NCBI GenBank assembly: GCA_017987895.1
Contig: JAGNSU010000026.1
Coordinates: forward strand, 1-38,141
Length of the DNA: 38,141 nt
Reading direction: 5' to 3'
Origin: Flavobacteriales bacterium
GTDB lineage: Bacteria; Bacteroidota; Bacteroidia; Flavobacteriales_F; PHOS-HE28
In this document: positions 7,314-15,597 of the stretch, in pieces
Layout: the number at the start of each line of letters is the position of its first letter
How positions within the stretch are numbered: the stretch's first letter is position 1
Made by a program: the position numbers and the translations under genes
The notes under the pieces: generated by a model
Told to the model about the DNA's origin: nothing
Database searches by the model: none
Seen by the model: only the letters and a program-made list of their open reading frames with translations

Positions 7314-7910
7314 TCAGGATGAAGGTACGGGCAGGTCGTGTATCGCTTCGTAGAGCCGGTGCATCGGGAGCCCCATTACCGTGTAGAAACTCCCTTCGAT
7401 GCGGGCGACGGCCGTATAGCCGATCCAGTCCTGCACACCGTAGGCCCCGGCTTTGTCGAGCGGTTCGTAGCGCGCCACGTAGTACGCGATCTCCGCTTCA
7501 CTTAGCGCACGGAAGGTGACGTGCGCCACATCCGCGAAGTGCCGAAGTGCCGAAGAGGTCCGTAGACAGACGCCCGTGACAACACGATGGGTGCGGCCGC
7601 TGAGCTGGCCGAGCATGCGTCGCGCGTCGGCCGCATCGATCGGTTTGTTCAGCAGAAGATCATCGAGCAGCACGGTGGTGTCCGCGGTGATGAGGACCTG
7701 ATCCGGTGCCAGTTCGCCGTGCCATGCGCGCGCTTTAAGGATCGCCAGGTGCTCCGCTACCTCTTCGTTCGGCAGGCCGGGCGGCGGCGTTTCGTCCACA
7801 TCCACCTGGGTGACCGTGAGCGGCAGGTCCAAGCCTTCGAGCAAATGGCGCCTTCGGGGAGAAGCGGAGGCGAGCACCAGCCGCCAGGGGTGAATGGGCG
7901 GGCCGATCAT
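7314..7910 (-). CDS. maf: Maf-like nucleotide pyrophosphatase
   Basis: A 198-residue cytoplasmic protein of the Maf/HAM1-like family, which hydrolyses nucleoside triphosphates, often dTTP, UTP or modified nucleotides, to monophosphates. Visible signature parts are LVLASASPRRRHLLEGL (the SxSPRR phosphate-binding start), VDVDETPPPG, ITADTTVLLDD with the catalytic acidic residue, SGRTHRVVTGVCL, and AGAYGVQDWIG near the C-terminus. The ATG at 7910 overlaps the UbiA stop in a TCAT/ATGA arrangement, so the two genes are translationally coupled. The frame stays open upstream into the UbiA gene but only as its shadow. Confidence 0.93.
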   Translation of the reverse strand: MIGPPIHPWRLVLASASPRRRHLLEGLDLPLTVTQVDVDETPPPGLPNEEVAEHLAILKARAWHGELAPDQVLITADTTVLLDDLLLNKPIDAADARRMLGQLSGRTHRVVTGVCLRTSSALRHFADVAHVTFRALSEAEIAYYVARYEPLDKAGAYGVQDWIGYTAVARIEGSFYTVMGLPMHRLYEAIHDLPVPSS

Positions 7911-8869
7911 GCGTCGAGCGATCGGGCGACCAGCGCGCCATAAGCCACGGCCATCACCATGGCCGCCTTCATCACCGCGCCGGCGCGCATGTAAGCGGCA
8001 CGGTCCTGTGCCATGAAGGTCATGCCCGCACTGATGAGCAGCAGGAAGATCAGCGCGCCCAGGTACCAGAACGATAGTGCGTCCTGCAGAAAGGTGCGCC
8101 GCAACAGCACGATGGCGACAACGAGCACGGCGGTGTGGAAAAAGACCAATGCGCGGGACCATCGCATGCCCCAGGCGATGGGCACCGTGCGGCATCCATC
8201 GGCCAGGTCGCCGGGCACATCGGCCATGTCCTTCTGTAGTTCCCGAACCAGCGTGGCCACAAAGGCGAAGGCGCTGAACGCGAAGACCCAATACCAGATC
8301 ACGCGGAAATAGAAATGGACAAGGCCCTCGTCCGCGAGCTCTGTCAGCATCTCGGCGGTGTAAGCGCGTTGCGCGAGCGGGATCTCGTAAAGTCCAACGG
8401 TGAGCGGCACCAGCGCGGTGAGCGTGGCCACCAATCCGTTGCCGATGATGAGTTGGCGTTTGAACGTGGTGCTGTAGGTCCACAGGGCACCGATGGCGAA
8501 GGCCGGAATGATGGACAGGCGCCAAAGCCCGGTGCGCCACACCACGATCAGCCCGAGCAGGAGGCCGAGGCCGCTCAACACGAGATGCGCGGCCATGGCC
8601 ACGCGGCGCTTCACGGAGCGTCCCACGATCAGCGCATCCGGTTTGTTGATGCGATCGATGCGCGTGTCGAAGTAGTCGTTGATCACGTTCCCTCCGGCGG
8701 CGATCAACACGGTGCTCAGGACCAACAGCGCGAACAGCGTGGTGCTGAGCTGAGGCACGAACCCACTGGCACCGAGCAATCCCCCGATCACCCCGTAGCG
8801 CATCACCGCCATCGTACCCGCGATGATGAGCAGGTTCAGCGGACGGGTCAATCGCAAGAGGCCCAGCAT
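7907..8869 (-). CDS. UbiA-family prenyltransferase, probably geranylgeranylglycerol-phosphate geranylgeranyltransferase type
   Basis: A 320-residue integral membrane protein with about nine hydrophobic helices. The first prenyl-diphosphate motif is NVINDYFDTRIDRINKPD (N64, D65, D68, D72), which binds Mg2+ and the diphosphate. The second is ELQKDMADVPGDL. This pair, and the lineage, fit the group usually annotated as geranylgeranylglycerol-phosphate geranylgeranyltransferase in Bacteroidota; UbiA relatives for quinones are the main alternative. I chose the ATG at 8869 (MLGLLRLTRPLN), which leaves one base after the phosphatase stop; an upstream ATG at 8908 would overlap that gene by 38 bases. 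It lies in the DUF2520-HAD-UbiA-Maf string. Confidence 0.85.
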   Translation of the reverse strand: MLGLLRLTRPLNLLIIAGTMAVMRYGVIGGLLGASGFVPQLSTTLFALLVLSTVLIAAGGNVINDYFDTRIDRINKPDALIVGRSVKRRVAMAAHLVLSGLGLLLGLIVVWRTGLWRLSIIPAFAIGALWTYSTTFKRQLIIGNGLVATLTALVPLTVGLYEIPLAQRAYTAEMLTELADEGLVHFYFRVIWYWVFAFSAFAFVATLVRELQKDMADVPGDLADGCRTVPIAWGMRWSRALVFFHTAVLVVAIVLLRRTFLQDALSFWYLGALIFLLLISAGMTFMAQDRAAYMRAGAVMKAAMVMAVAYGALVARSLDA

Positions 8870-8870
8870 G

Positions 8871-9404
8871 TCACCAAGTATGGGCGTTGTCCGTGAGCCA
8901 TTGACCACGGACTTTCAGCGCCTGTTCGAGCAGGTCGCGCACGCAACCGTGCCCACCTGGCCGGGCAGAGATGAAGGCGCTGATCGCCTTGACCTCCGGC
9001 GCGGCATCAGCTGGACAGCAGGGCAGGGCGACGCGTTGCATCACACGCAGGTCGGGGATGTCGTCGCCCATATAGGCCGTGCGTGCGGGATCCAGCCCGG
9101 TGGTGGCGATCAACTCGTCGAGCTTCGCGCTCTTGTCACGCACATGGTAGAAGAACTCCTTCACGCCCAAACGGCCGAACGATTCCTCCACGCCTGCGCT
9201 CTTTCCGCCGGTGGTGATCACAATGCGGAGGCCCTCCTTCACGGCATGCTGCACGGCATAGGCATCACGGCTGTGGAAGGTGCGCACCGGATCGAGCCCC
9301 GGGAACAGCAATACCCTGTTGTCGGTGAACACGCCGTCCACATCGAAGAGGAAACAGTCGATGTGCGCGAGCCGTTCCTTGTAGCTACGGGTGTCGGAGG
9401 TCAT
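8871..9404 (-). CDS. KdsC-like HAD-IIIA phosphatase
   Basis: A 177-residue HAD phosphatase without cap domain, the usual size of KdsC (3-deoxy-D-manno-octulosonate 8-phosphate phosphatase). Motif I is CFLFDVDGVFTDN (D21 nucleophile, D23 acid/base), motif II ITTGG (65-68), motif III Lys in KSAKLDEL (91-94), and motif IV MGDDIPD (D114, D115, D118). KdsC supplies Kdo for lipopolysaccharide. A related general sugar-phosphate phosphatase role cannot be excluded, since the KdsC TGRxS loop here reads TGGKS. The ATG at 9404 overlaps the DUF2520 stop by 4 bases; the frame is open far upstream only as a shadow of that gene. Confidence 0.85.
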   Translation of the reverse strand: MTSDTRSYKERLAHIDCFLFDVDGVFTDNRVLLFPGLDPVRTFHSRDAYAVQHAVKEGLRIVITTGGKSAGVEESFGRLGVKEFFYHVRDKSAKLDELIATTGLDPARTAYMGDDIPDLRVMQRVALPCCPADAAPEVKAISAFISARPGGHGCVRDLLEQALKVRGQWLTDNAHTW

Positions 9405-10183
9405 TCGCGGTGTGGCCCGAAGCGCTTGCCGATCATTTCGGAGAGCAGGGCGTAAGCGCGGCGAAGATCGGCATCGTGCGTTAACTGATCCAGATGCCGC
9501 TGCACAGTGGTGGTGTCGCCTCTGCGAGCGGGCCCGGTGAGCGCATCGCCAGGCCCCACCAGCGCCGCCTTCTGCGCCACCGAGGACCACAAGGGCAACA
9601 GGATATCGGGGTCCAGTCCTTCCTGCCGCAGCAGGCGCTGGGCTTCGTGCAGTAGGAACACCGGGAAGTTGGAAGCGAAGACGGCCGCCAGGTGGACAGT
9701 TCGCCGCTGTTCCAAAGGAAGCCGCACCACGTTGCCACTGAGGCTGCGCGCCACATCCAGCAGAAGGGTGGTCGCCTTCTCGGTGTTCCCGTCCACGACA
9801 ATTGGTGTACGCGTGAGATCCGCAGGTTCGCCAGGGCTGAAGCTCTGCACAGGCCACAACACACCACGGTGGAGGTGCGGAGCGAGCCCGTCGAGAGCCT
9901 GGGCGCCGGATGTGTGCGCGACGACCGCATCGCGCGGCGTGATCCGTGTAGCAAGGCTGGGCATCGCGTCGTCGCTGACGGCGAGTAGATAGAGGCCGAC
10001 CTCGGGCCAGGCTTCGTCTATTGTATAGGGCGTCGTGCGAAGCGCTCGCGCCAGTATTTGTGTGCGTTCCGCGTGGCGTCCCGCTATTCCGGCGAGCGAT
10101 GCGCCGGCCCGTACGAGCGCATGCCCCAAGTGGAAGGCCAAACGGCCCGTACCGATCAACAGGATGCCATCCCGTGCGGACAT
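9401..10183 (-). CDS. Rossmann-like and DUF2520 domain protein
   Basis: A 260-residue cytoplasmic protein with an N-terminal NAD(P)-binding fold (LLIGTGRLAFHLGHAL, a GxGxxA loop; IAGRHAERTQ; LLAVSDDAM) and a C-terminal helical DUF2520 domain. The latter includes HLAAVFASNFPVFLLHEAQ and QRHLDQLTHDADLRRAYALL. It resembles short-chain imine or pyrroline-carboxylate reductases in layout, but no reaction is established for the family. It starts one base after the ccmF stop and overlaps the HAD gene by 4 bases, so it is almost certainly co-transcribed with them. Confidence 0.88.
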   Translation of the reverse strand: MSARDGILLIGTGRLAFHLGHALVRAGASLAGIAGRHAERTQILARALRTTPYTIDEAWPEVGLYLLAVSDDAMPSLATRITPRDAVVAHTSGAQALDGLAPHLHRGVLWPVQSFSPGEPADLTRTPIVVDGNTEKATTLLLDVARSLSGNVVRLPLEQRRTVHLAAVFASNFPVFLLHEAQRLLRQEGLDPDILLPLWSSVAQKAALVGPGDALTGPARRGDTTTVQRHLDQLTHDADLRRAYALLSEMIGKRFGPHRE

Positions 10184-10184
10184 C

Positions 10185-12983
10185 TTAGGCCTTGCTGGGT
10201 CGCTGAAGGAACCGCTTGCGGACCGCCATGAACGTACCCAGGAACATGAGGACGCAACCGGTCCACAGGATGTTGATGCCCGGGAACACGATGGCTTGTA
10301 GCACGAGGTATTCGCGCTCGAAGACGTTCACGCCCACCTGGTTCCCCTGCACCGTGGCCAGTTCGAACTTCACGCGCAGTTGGGGCACATCGAAACCCTT
10401 GCCGATAACCGGCTGGCCATCGCGGTAAATGATCACCGGGTTCGCCTCGAACCAGCGCTCACGATCGTAGAGGTCGCGCACCCGCATGCGCAAGGCGTAT
10501 ACGGTGTACTCTGGCCCCAACACACGAAGGGTGACGCTATCGCGCACCGCGCGCAGGCTGTCCAGAAGGATCAAGCAAGTCGGGGTGATGATCGTGTCGC
10601 CGATGGCTTTTTCGTAGAGCCGCTCCGGCATGTAGTGCATGCCGGCCATGTCGGTGCTGTCGTCCGCGGCAAGGTCGGCGTAGCGGATGTGGGTGTACAG
10701 GTCTCTCTCTGGCCAGTGCTTCGTGCTGGGCTCTGCCACGTTGCCGAAGCGCGGGTTCAGCTGGATGAAGGGCTCCAGCTCGAAGGCCTTTTCACCGGGA
10801 CGCACCGGGCTCCAATACTTGGCCTTCCAAAGCGCACGACGTGGGAAGTCCTCGATGGCGGTCCAATGCGTGGGTTGGTCGTTGAGGAAGATGGGCCCGG
10901 GCCGGTGCGCGTCCTTCGCGCGGAAGAGCATCTCACCCACACGGACAGTGTCCCCTTCGCGGTAGTCACGCGGCTCCTGCACGTGGTAGTCCATCACGTA
11001 GTGCAGGTTCACCCCTTCGCTGCGCTTCTCGCGGTAGTGTATGAAGTAGTCGCCCATGCGCATGGTGTCGCCGCGATAGAGCAGGATGTCCGTGTTGTTG
11101 TCCAGGCCTTCGCTCAGAAAACGCAGGTCCATGTTCTGCGTGTTGCGGCTCATCTCGTTCTGACGCGAGGTGCTGATCAAGGCCCCCAAGAGCACGAGCG
11201 CGAAGCCGGTATGCGCGATGGAAGGCCCGGCGTGGCTGAAGTTGCCTTTCACGCCGAGCCACACGTAGGCGATGTTCGCAGCGGCGGAGAAGGCCGTGGC
11301 GAAGAACAGGAGGATCAGGTTCAGTTCGGAGAGCTGGTACTTCAACAGCAGCACCGCCAGGATGGTGATACCGATCGCGATCCCGAACGACCAGAGGATG
11401 CGCCTGCGGAACTGCCGCATATCCGTGTCCTTGTAGCGCAGGTATTGCACGAAGGCGCTGAGCATGGCGATGATGAAAGCGAAGGGCACCTGCCACTTGT
11501 TGTAATGGGCAATGGCTTCACCGGGAGGAGCGAGCTTCGCCTGCGAGAGGCTCAGGAGCCATTCGCTGTCGATCTTTTGTGCGAGCACCGCGAGGGGACT
11601 TTGGAACGGCGCGATCAACAGGTTGAAGACCGGCACCGAGGTGGTGAAGGTGATCTGCGCGGCGCTGAGCAGGAGGACCAACGCGCCGATGAACAGCCAG
11701 AACTCGCGGCTCCAGAGGGATTCTTCCTGTTCGGGCGCGGGGAAATGACGGCGATAGGCCAGTGCCGACCAAATGGTGCTCAATGCGATGAAGCCGAGGA
11801 TCGCGGGCACCTGTTGCTCCAGGCCCACGCCGATGCCGAGCAGGGCGATGGACGTCAATGTGTAGAACCACCGCTGACCGCGATCGCCATGCAGCAGCAT
11901 CACCGCGAGCCACACGAAGAAGAGCAGAAAAACGGTGAGTCCCGGCATCATGCCATCGCCTGTGAAACTGTGTACGCTGGTATCGCCCAACACACCACTG
12001 CGGGTAAGGAACGTGCTGTAGAGCACCAAGTGGAAGGTGACCAGCACAAGCAGTAAAGTGCTGAAGAGCGAGGTGGTGCGGTTGCGGTTCACGAGCATCA
12101 AGTGGCCCGCGCCAACCAAGGTGATCCACGGCACCAGCGAGGCGTTCTCCACCGGATCCCACGCCCAAAAACCACCGAAGCTCAAAGCCTCATAGGCCCA
12201 TGCTCCACCCATCAGGATGCCGGTGCCCAAGATCATGACACCGAAGAAGGTCCAGGGAAGTGCGGGTGCGATCCATGCCTGCAACTGGCGGCGCCAAAGT
12301 CCCGCGATCGCGTACGCGAACGGTACGAGCGTCGCTGCGAAGCCCAGGAAGAGCGTCGGTGGATGGATCACCATCCAGTAGTTCTGGAGCAGTGGGTTCA
12401 GGCCGCGGCCATCGGCGAACTGAGGGATCTTGCTGAGGTAGTCCGGGATGAACGTCCAGGGCAGGCCGAGGTTCTCCGGCAGTTCACGGATCAGCAGGAA
12501 AGGACTGCTGCCGATGCGCACGTCGCCGATGTACAGACCCAGCAACATGGTGGAAAGGAAGATCTGCACCAAGGCGAACACGGTCATCACCGGAGCTTCC
12601 CAATCCTTCGCGCGCCACAGGAGGATATTCCCCAACACCACATGCCAGAAGGTCCAAAGCAGGTAAGAACCTTCCTGGCCTTCCCAGAAGCAACTGAGGA
12701 TGTACTTCAGCGGCATCTGCCGGTTGCTGTGCTTCCACACATAGTCGAACTCGAACCAGTGGTTGAACAGCATGATGAACAACACCACGATCACACCGAG
12801 CACGGCCAGTGAATGCACGCGGAACCCGATCCGACCTACGGACTTCCATGCACCGTCGTTGCGCAGTTCCGCGAAGAGGTAGCCCACCAGCGCGAGCAGC
12901 GCACCCACGAAGCTCAGCAACGTGAACGCGTGTCCCCAGCTACCGGCCCAGGTGTGTTCCGCGGAGTGGACGATCTCGTTCAT
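10185..12983 (-). CDS. ccmF: Cytochrome c maturation heme lyase CcmF
   Basis: A 932-residue polytopic membrane protein that, in System I, receives heme from CcmE and attaches it to apocytochrome c on the periplasmic side. The N-terminal two thirds hold many helices with the tryptophan-rich WWD signature GGFWAWDPVENAS (about 270-282), flanked by YWMVIHPPTLFLGF with a candidate ligand His207. Residues after about 600 form a large periplasmic domain, followed by a last helix and the tail RKRFLQRPSKA. It is longer than the roughly 650 residues of proteobacterial CcmF because of the enlarged C-terminal domain. It follows ccmE after a 57-base gap containing a hairpin, and its stop is one base before DUF2520. 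Confidence 0.92.
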   Translation of the reverse strand: MNEIVHSAEHTWAGSWGHAFTLLSFVGALLALVGYLFAELRNDGAWKSVGRIGFRVHSLAVLGVIVVLFIMLFNHWFEFDYVWKHSNRQMPLKYILSCFWEGQEGSYLLWTFWHVVLGNILLWRAKDWEAPVMTVFALVQIFLSTMLLGLYIGDVRIGSSPFLLIRELPENLGLPWTFIPDYLSKIPQFADGRGLNPLLQNYWMVIHPPTLFLGFAATLVPFAYAIAGLWRRQLQAWIAPALPWTFFGVMILGTGILMGGAWAYEALSFGGFWAWDPVENASLVPWITLVGAGHLMLVNRNRTTSLFSTLLLVLVTFHLVLYSTFLTRSGVLGDTSVHSFTGDGMMPGLTVFLLFFVWLAVMLLHGDRGQRWFYTLTSIALLGIGVGLEQQVPAILGFIALSTIWSALAYRRHFPAPEQEESLWSREFWLFIGALVLLLSAAQITFTTSVPVFNLLIAPFQSPLAVLAQKIDSEWLLSLSQAKLAPPGEAIAHYNKWQVPFAFIIAMLSAFVQYLRYKDTDMRQFRRRILWSFGIAIGITILAVLLLKYQLSELNLILLFFATAFSAAANIAYVWLGVKGNFSHAGPSIAHTGFALVLLGALISTSRQNEMSRNTQNMDLRFLSEGLDNNTDILLYRGDTMRMGDYFIHYREKRSEGVNLHYVMDYHVQEPRDYREGDTVRVGEMLFRAKDAHRPGPIFLNDQPTHWTAIEDFPRRALWKAKYWSPVRPGEKAFELEPFIQLNPRFGNVAEPSTKHWPERDLYTHIRYADLAADDSTDMAGMHYMPERLYEKAIGDTIITPTCLILLDSLRAVRDSVTLRVLGPEYTVYALRMRVRDLYDRERWFEANPVIIYRDGQPVIGKGFDVPQLRVKFELATVQGNQVGVNVFEREYLVLQAIVFPGINILWTGCVLMFLGTFMAVRKRFLQRPSKA

Positions 12984-12995
12984 GCTTCTTCGACC

Positions 12996-13028
12996 TGTAG
13001 CTTGTCGACCTGGTGGGTCGTCGCTACA
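12996..13028 (-). promoter_or_regulatory. Hairpin between ccmE and ccmF
   Basis: The 57-base gap can fold: TGTAGC (12996-13001) pairs with GCTACA (13023-13028) and CGACC (13006-13010) pairs with GGTCG (13016-13020), with a small internal loop. It is the only sizeable spacer in the ccmE-maf part of the train, so it may tune mRNA processing or ccmF translation. Confidence 0.4.
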
Positions 13029-13040
13029 CGGACCATCGCC

Positions 13041-13430
13041 CTAGGCATCCACCTTGTTCTGCTCGTTGTACTTGCTCGGGCACTTCATCAGCATGTCGCG
13101 GGCGTGGAACTCGCCGTCGGCGGAAGCTTCGCCGATCAGCACGATCCGTTCGCTGCGCTCGAAGTCCTGCGGCTTGGCCTTGGCCAGTTTCACGCGGCAG
13201 CTACGCCCTTCCAGGTCCTGCATGGTGAACTGGGTGAGGCTGGCGTTCTGGCTGGGCTCGTAGATGATCTCCTGACTGCGGTCCAGTACGCCGACCACAT
13301 GGTATTCCCTGCCGGGGTTGGCAAGCGCCTCGTTCAGGTCGGCATAGGTGCTGCTGTCGCTCAACGAACCGATCAGCGCGGCGATGGCCACGGCGATCAG
13401 GGCGATGGCGATGATGTGCGTGCGTTTCAT
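13041..13430 (-). CDS. ccmE: Periplasmic heme chaperone CcmE, CxxxY type
   Basis: A 129-residue protein with one N-terminal membrane anchor (about residues 5-22) and a small periplasmic beta domain. CcmE binds heme covalently and hands it to CcmF. Family signs are EYHVVGVLD, FTMQDLEG, IVLIGEA and MLMKCPSKYNEQ. The heme-binding site normally reads HxxxY; here it is C117-P-S-K-Y121, the CxxxY variant known from archaeal and some bacterial CcmE proteins. The ATG at 13430 overlaps the ccmD-like stop by 4 bases. The upstream extension of the frame lies inside the ccmD-like gene and was not used. Confidence 0.9.
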   Translation of the reverse strand: MKRTHIIAIALIAVAIAALIGSLSDSSTYADLNEALANPGREYHVVGVLDRSQEIIYEPSQNASLTQFTMQDLEGRSCRVKLAKAKPQDFERSERIVLIGEASADGEFHARDMLMKCPSKYNEQNKVDA

Positions 13431-13657
13431 GCCTGCGGATCTCTGTGCTTCATGTCCCGTTCCATGCGTGTCAACCGGCGATCGAGCGCCGCCATCCAAA
13501 GGGCGATACCTCCCAGTACCACCGCCACCACGACGATCACGGCGGTCATCTTGCCGGAGCGGTACAAGGTGTCGACCATCCAGGAGGGCGCCGTGGAGGA
13601 GGCAAAGGTACCCAGTGGGATCAGGGCCACGAACGTGGCGATGGCGTGCTTACGCAT
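13427..13657 (-). CDS. CcmD-like small membrane protein
   Basis: About 76 residues starting MRKHAIATFVALIP. It has two hydrophobic parts (5-17, possibly a signal sequence; about 36-55, MTAVIVVVAVVLGGIALWMA) and a charged cytoplasmic tail LDRRLTRMERDMKHRDPQA. Position between ccmC and ccmE, one firm transmembrane segment and the basic tail match CcmD, which in System I helps release holo-CcmE from CcmABC. An ATG three codons upstream (13666) is equally possible. Both starts overlap the ccmC end (13650), and the gene's own end overlaps ccmE by 4 bases. Sequence identity of CcmD proteins is low, so the call rests mainly on context. Confidence 0.7.
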   Translation of the reverse strand: MRKHAIATFVALIPLGTFASSTAPSWMVDTLYRSGKMTAVIVVVAVVLGGIALWMAALDRRLTRMERDMKHRDPQA

Positions 13658-14765
13658 CGTGCGCATGGTGCATGAGGGTTTGTAATCGGCGTGCCCGGCG
13701 CGCCAGGGTATAGGCCCAGGTGGCGAGCAGGATCCAGCCAAGCACCGCTGGATAGAACACCAGACGCAGCCGGTCGTCCAGGTCGTATTGGCTGAAGGCG
13801 GGATTTCCCCCGTTACCCGGGTGTAGCGAATCGCTCAAGCGCGGCAGCACCATGAGGAAGACCACCATCAAGACGTAGGCGAAGATGTTGTAGACCGCAG
13901 CCAGCCGCGCGGCCTTGCGCTCATCGGGCACGGAGCCGCGCAGCACGAGGTAGGCGCAGTAGATCAAAGTGGTCACCGCAGCGCCGTTCAACTTGGTGTC
14001 ATCGGTCCACCAGCCACCCCAGGTAACGCGTGCCCAAATACTACCCGTTACTAGGCCGAGCACGGCGAAGAGCAGCCCGACATGGGCCGCGCTCAGGGCG
14101 CCGTCATCCTGTGCGAGCTCGTAGCCGCGCAAATAACGAACGCTGTGCACAACCGAAATGGTCATCAGCACCATCATCGCGAACCACATGGGGACGTGGA
14201 AGAAGAGGTTGCGCACGCTTTCGTTCAGCAGGCTGCGATGCGGGAAGCGGAACGGTTCCATTGAATTCAAGACTGTGATCTTCCAGGGAGGGCATGGGGT
14301 TTCGGTGATACCGTTGCCCGGCGATACGGTCCAAAAGGCATCATATAGAGTTGCGCTATTCCACCCATCCACTTGATCGTGCATCACAAGATGGCTCAGA
14401 TCATTGCGCAGGCCCTTTGGCACGTCAAAGGTCAAGCGTAGCTTATTCTCGGCGAGCACGGTGACGGAAGTCGCGCATACACGCTGTCCATCGTTCTCGA
14501 TCCAGGCCTGCGGAGCGGTTTCGGACGAAAAATGAGTGTTGTAGGCGAGCACCTCGATCTCCACGGGCCCTGGGGCCAGTTTGTCCTCGCTCACATGGAC
14601 CAGGGCGGGGGAGAGCGGAGTGCGAAGACCTATGAGAACCACCCCCAGAAGGAGAACCACGCCAAGGGCCTTCCACCACTGCCCTAAAGCACTACGAACA
14701 GCGTCGATCCGGCGGCCACTCCGCTCTGCTTCGTCCCTTCGGGCACGCGGCTCTCGTTCGGCCAT
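13650..14765 (-). CDS. ccmC: Heme-handling protein CcmC with inserted periplasmic domain
   Basis: A 371-residue protein of the CcmC/CcsA family that loads heme onto CcmE. Typical parts are RNLFFHVPMWF with a heme-ligand candidate His190, the tryptophan-rich WGGWWTDDTKLNG (249-261), and the second His in SLHPGNGG (His315). Residues 31-47 are a first membrane helix. Between it and His190 lies an extra domain of about 130 residues (50-180) with predicted beta character and two cysteines (Cys97, Cys158) that could pair in the periplasm. Classical CcmC is about 240 residues, so this is an enlarged form. The N-terminus is basic and cytoplasmic. Start ATG at 14765; 114 bases separate it from ccmB. 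Confidence 0.85.
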   Translation of the reverse strand: MAEREPRARRDEAERSGRRIDAVRSALGQWWKALGVVLLLGVVLIGLRTPLSPALVHVSEDKLAPGPVEIEVLAYNTHFSSETAPQAWIENDGQRVCATSVTVLAENKLRLTFDVPKGLRNDLSHLVMHDQVDGWNSATLYDAFWTVSPGNGITETPCPPWKITVLNSMEPFRFPHRSLLNESVRNLFFHVPMWFAMMVLMTISVVHSVRYLRGYELAQDDGALSAAHVGLLFAVLGLVTGSIWARVTWGGWWTDDTKLNGAAVTTLIYCAYLVLRGSVPDERKAARLAAVYNIFAYVLMVVFLMVLPRLSDSLHPGNGGNPAFSQYDLDDRLRLVFYPAVLGWILLATWAYTLARRARRLQTLMHHAHDA

Positions 14766-14879
14766 ACTTCGTTACTCCTCAGTCGGTTACTTCGTTCCAG
14801 TAGCCTTCCATCGTCGCGCCTCGTCTGGCCGAACGATAGCCTAGTGGGCCATCCGTTCGAGGCTGCTCGAAGTACCGTT

Positions 14880-15548
14880 TCAGTCGCGCCAAAGGTAGGG
14901 GAAGAGCAAGTAGGCCAAAGCCAGTGCGAGCACGTCGATCAGCACCAGCCAGAGCAGGTAGGTACTGGTGATGCTCCAGGGCATTCCGTCCAGCGCCAAC
15001 TTGCTCGCGCGCATGACACTAAGGAGCAATGGAAGCACGAGCGGAAACCCCAGGATCGCGGTCAGCCCCATGCCATTTCCCGCACGCGCCGCGATCGCGG
15101 AGATCAACGTGAGCACCGTGGCGAAGCCCGTGCCTCCCAGCACCACGCTCAACACGAAGACGCCCACTTCCGCTTCGTCCAGCACCGCTCCGCCGAACAT
15201 CAATACGTAGACGGCGAGTGTCAACAGCGAAAGCACGAGCATCACGGCCATATTGTACAGGGTGCGTGCCAACACGACACTGCGCGGATCCACTAGTGTG
15301 TGGAGGTAGATCTGGCGGCCGGTATCCTCGCGTTGGAACGATCGCGCCAGGGCATTGAAGGCGGCGAACAACAGCACGGTCCAGAACAACGCGTTCCAGG
15401 TGGGCAGGGGAAGTCCGCCGCGCACGCCGAGGTAGCAGAGGTAGACAGCGCTCACCGTGTAGAGCAGCATGCCGGCCCAACTGGCCTTCTGCCGAAGGTC
15501 CAGCGCCACTTCCAACCGAACCAGTCCGATGATCTCCTTGGGCCGCAT
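14880..15548 (-). CDS. ccmB: Heme exporter membrane protein CcmB
   Basis: About 222 residues with six hydrophobic helices and the CcmB start RPKEIIGLVRLEVALDLRQK, where LEVALDLRQK is the conserved amphipathic segment. Later parts include FAAFNALARSFQREDTGRQ, TLVDPRSVVLARTLYN and GFPLVLPLLLS. CcmB is the permease of the CcmAB transporter that powers release of heme-loaded CcmE. The ATP-binding partner CcmA is not in this window; the gene upstream is an unrelated secreted protein. The ATG at 15548 (MRPKEI) fits relatives best; an ATG at 15575 would add nine residues. Confidence 0.87.
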   Translation of the reverse strand: MRPKEIIGLVRLEVALDLRQKASWAGMLLYTVSAVYLCYLGVRGGLPLPTWNALFWTVLLFAAFNALARSFQREDTGRQIYLHTLVDPRSVVLARTLYNMAVMLVLSLLTLAVYVLMFGGAVLDEAEVGVFVLSVVLGGTGFATVLTLISAIAARAGNGMGLTAILGFPLVLPLLLSVMRASKLALDGMPWSITSTYLLWLVLIDVLALALAYLLFPYLWRD

Positions 15549-15597
15549 CGTAGCGCGAGGAAGGGATCCTTCCATCGCGGCCGCGAAGGTAGGCGAG

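Noticed and set aside
9405..9857. Extension of the KdsC-like gene into the DUF2520 gene
   Set aside because: The extra part is an out-of-frame shadow; the ATG at 9404 with a 4-base overlap is the natural start.
10380..12056. 558-codon open frame on the plus strand opposite ccmF
   Set aside because: It is rich in His, Glu, Gln and Arg with no domain or hydrophobic core and lies wholly antisense to ccmF; a GC-rich shadow.
14765..14796. Direct repeat TACTTCGTT at 14765 and 14788 before ccmC
   Set aside because: Nine bases with no further symmetry or promoter context; likely chance.
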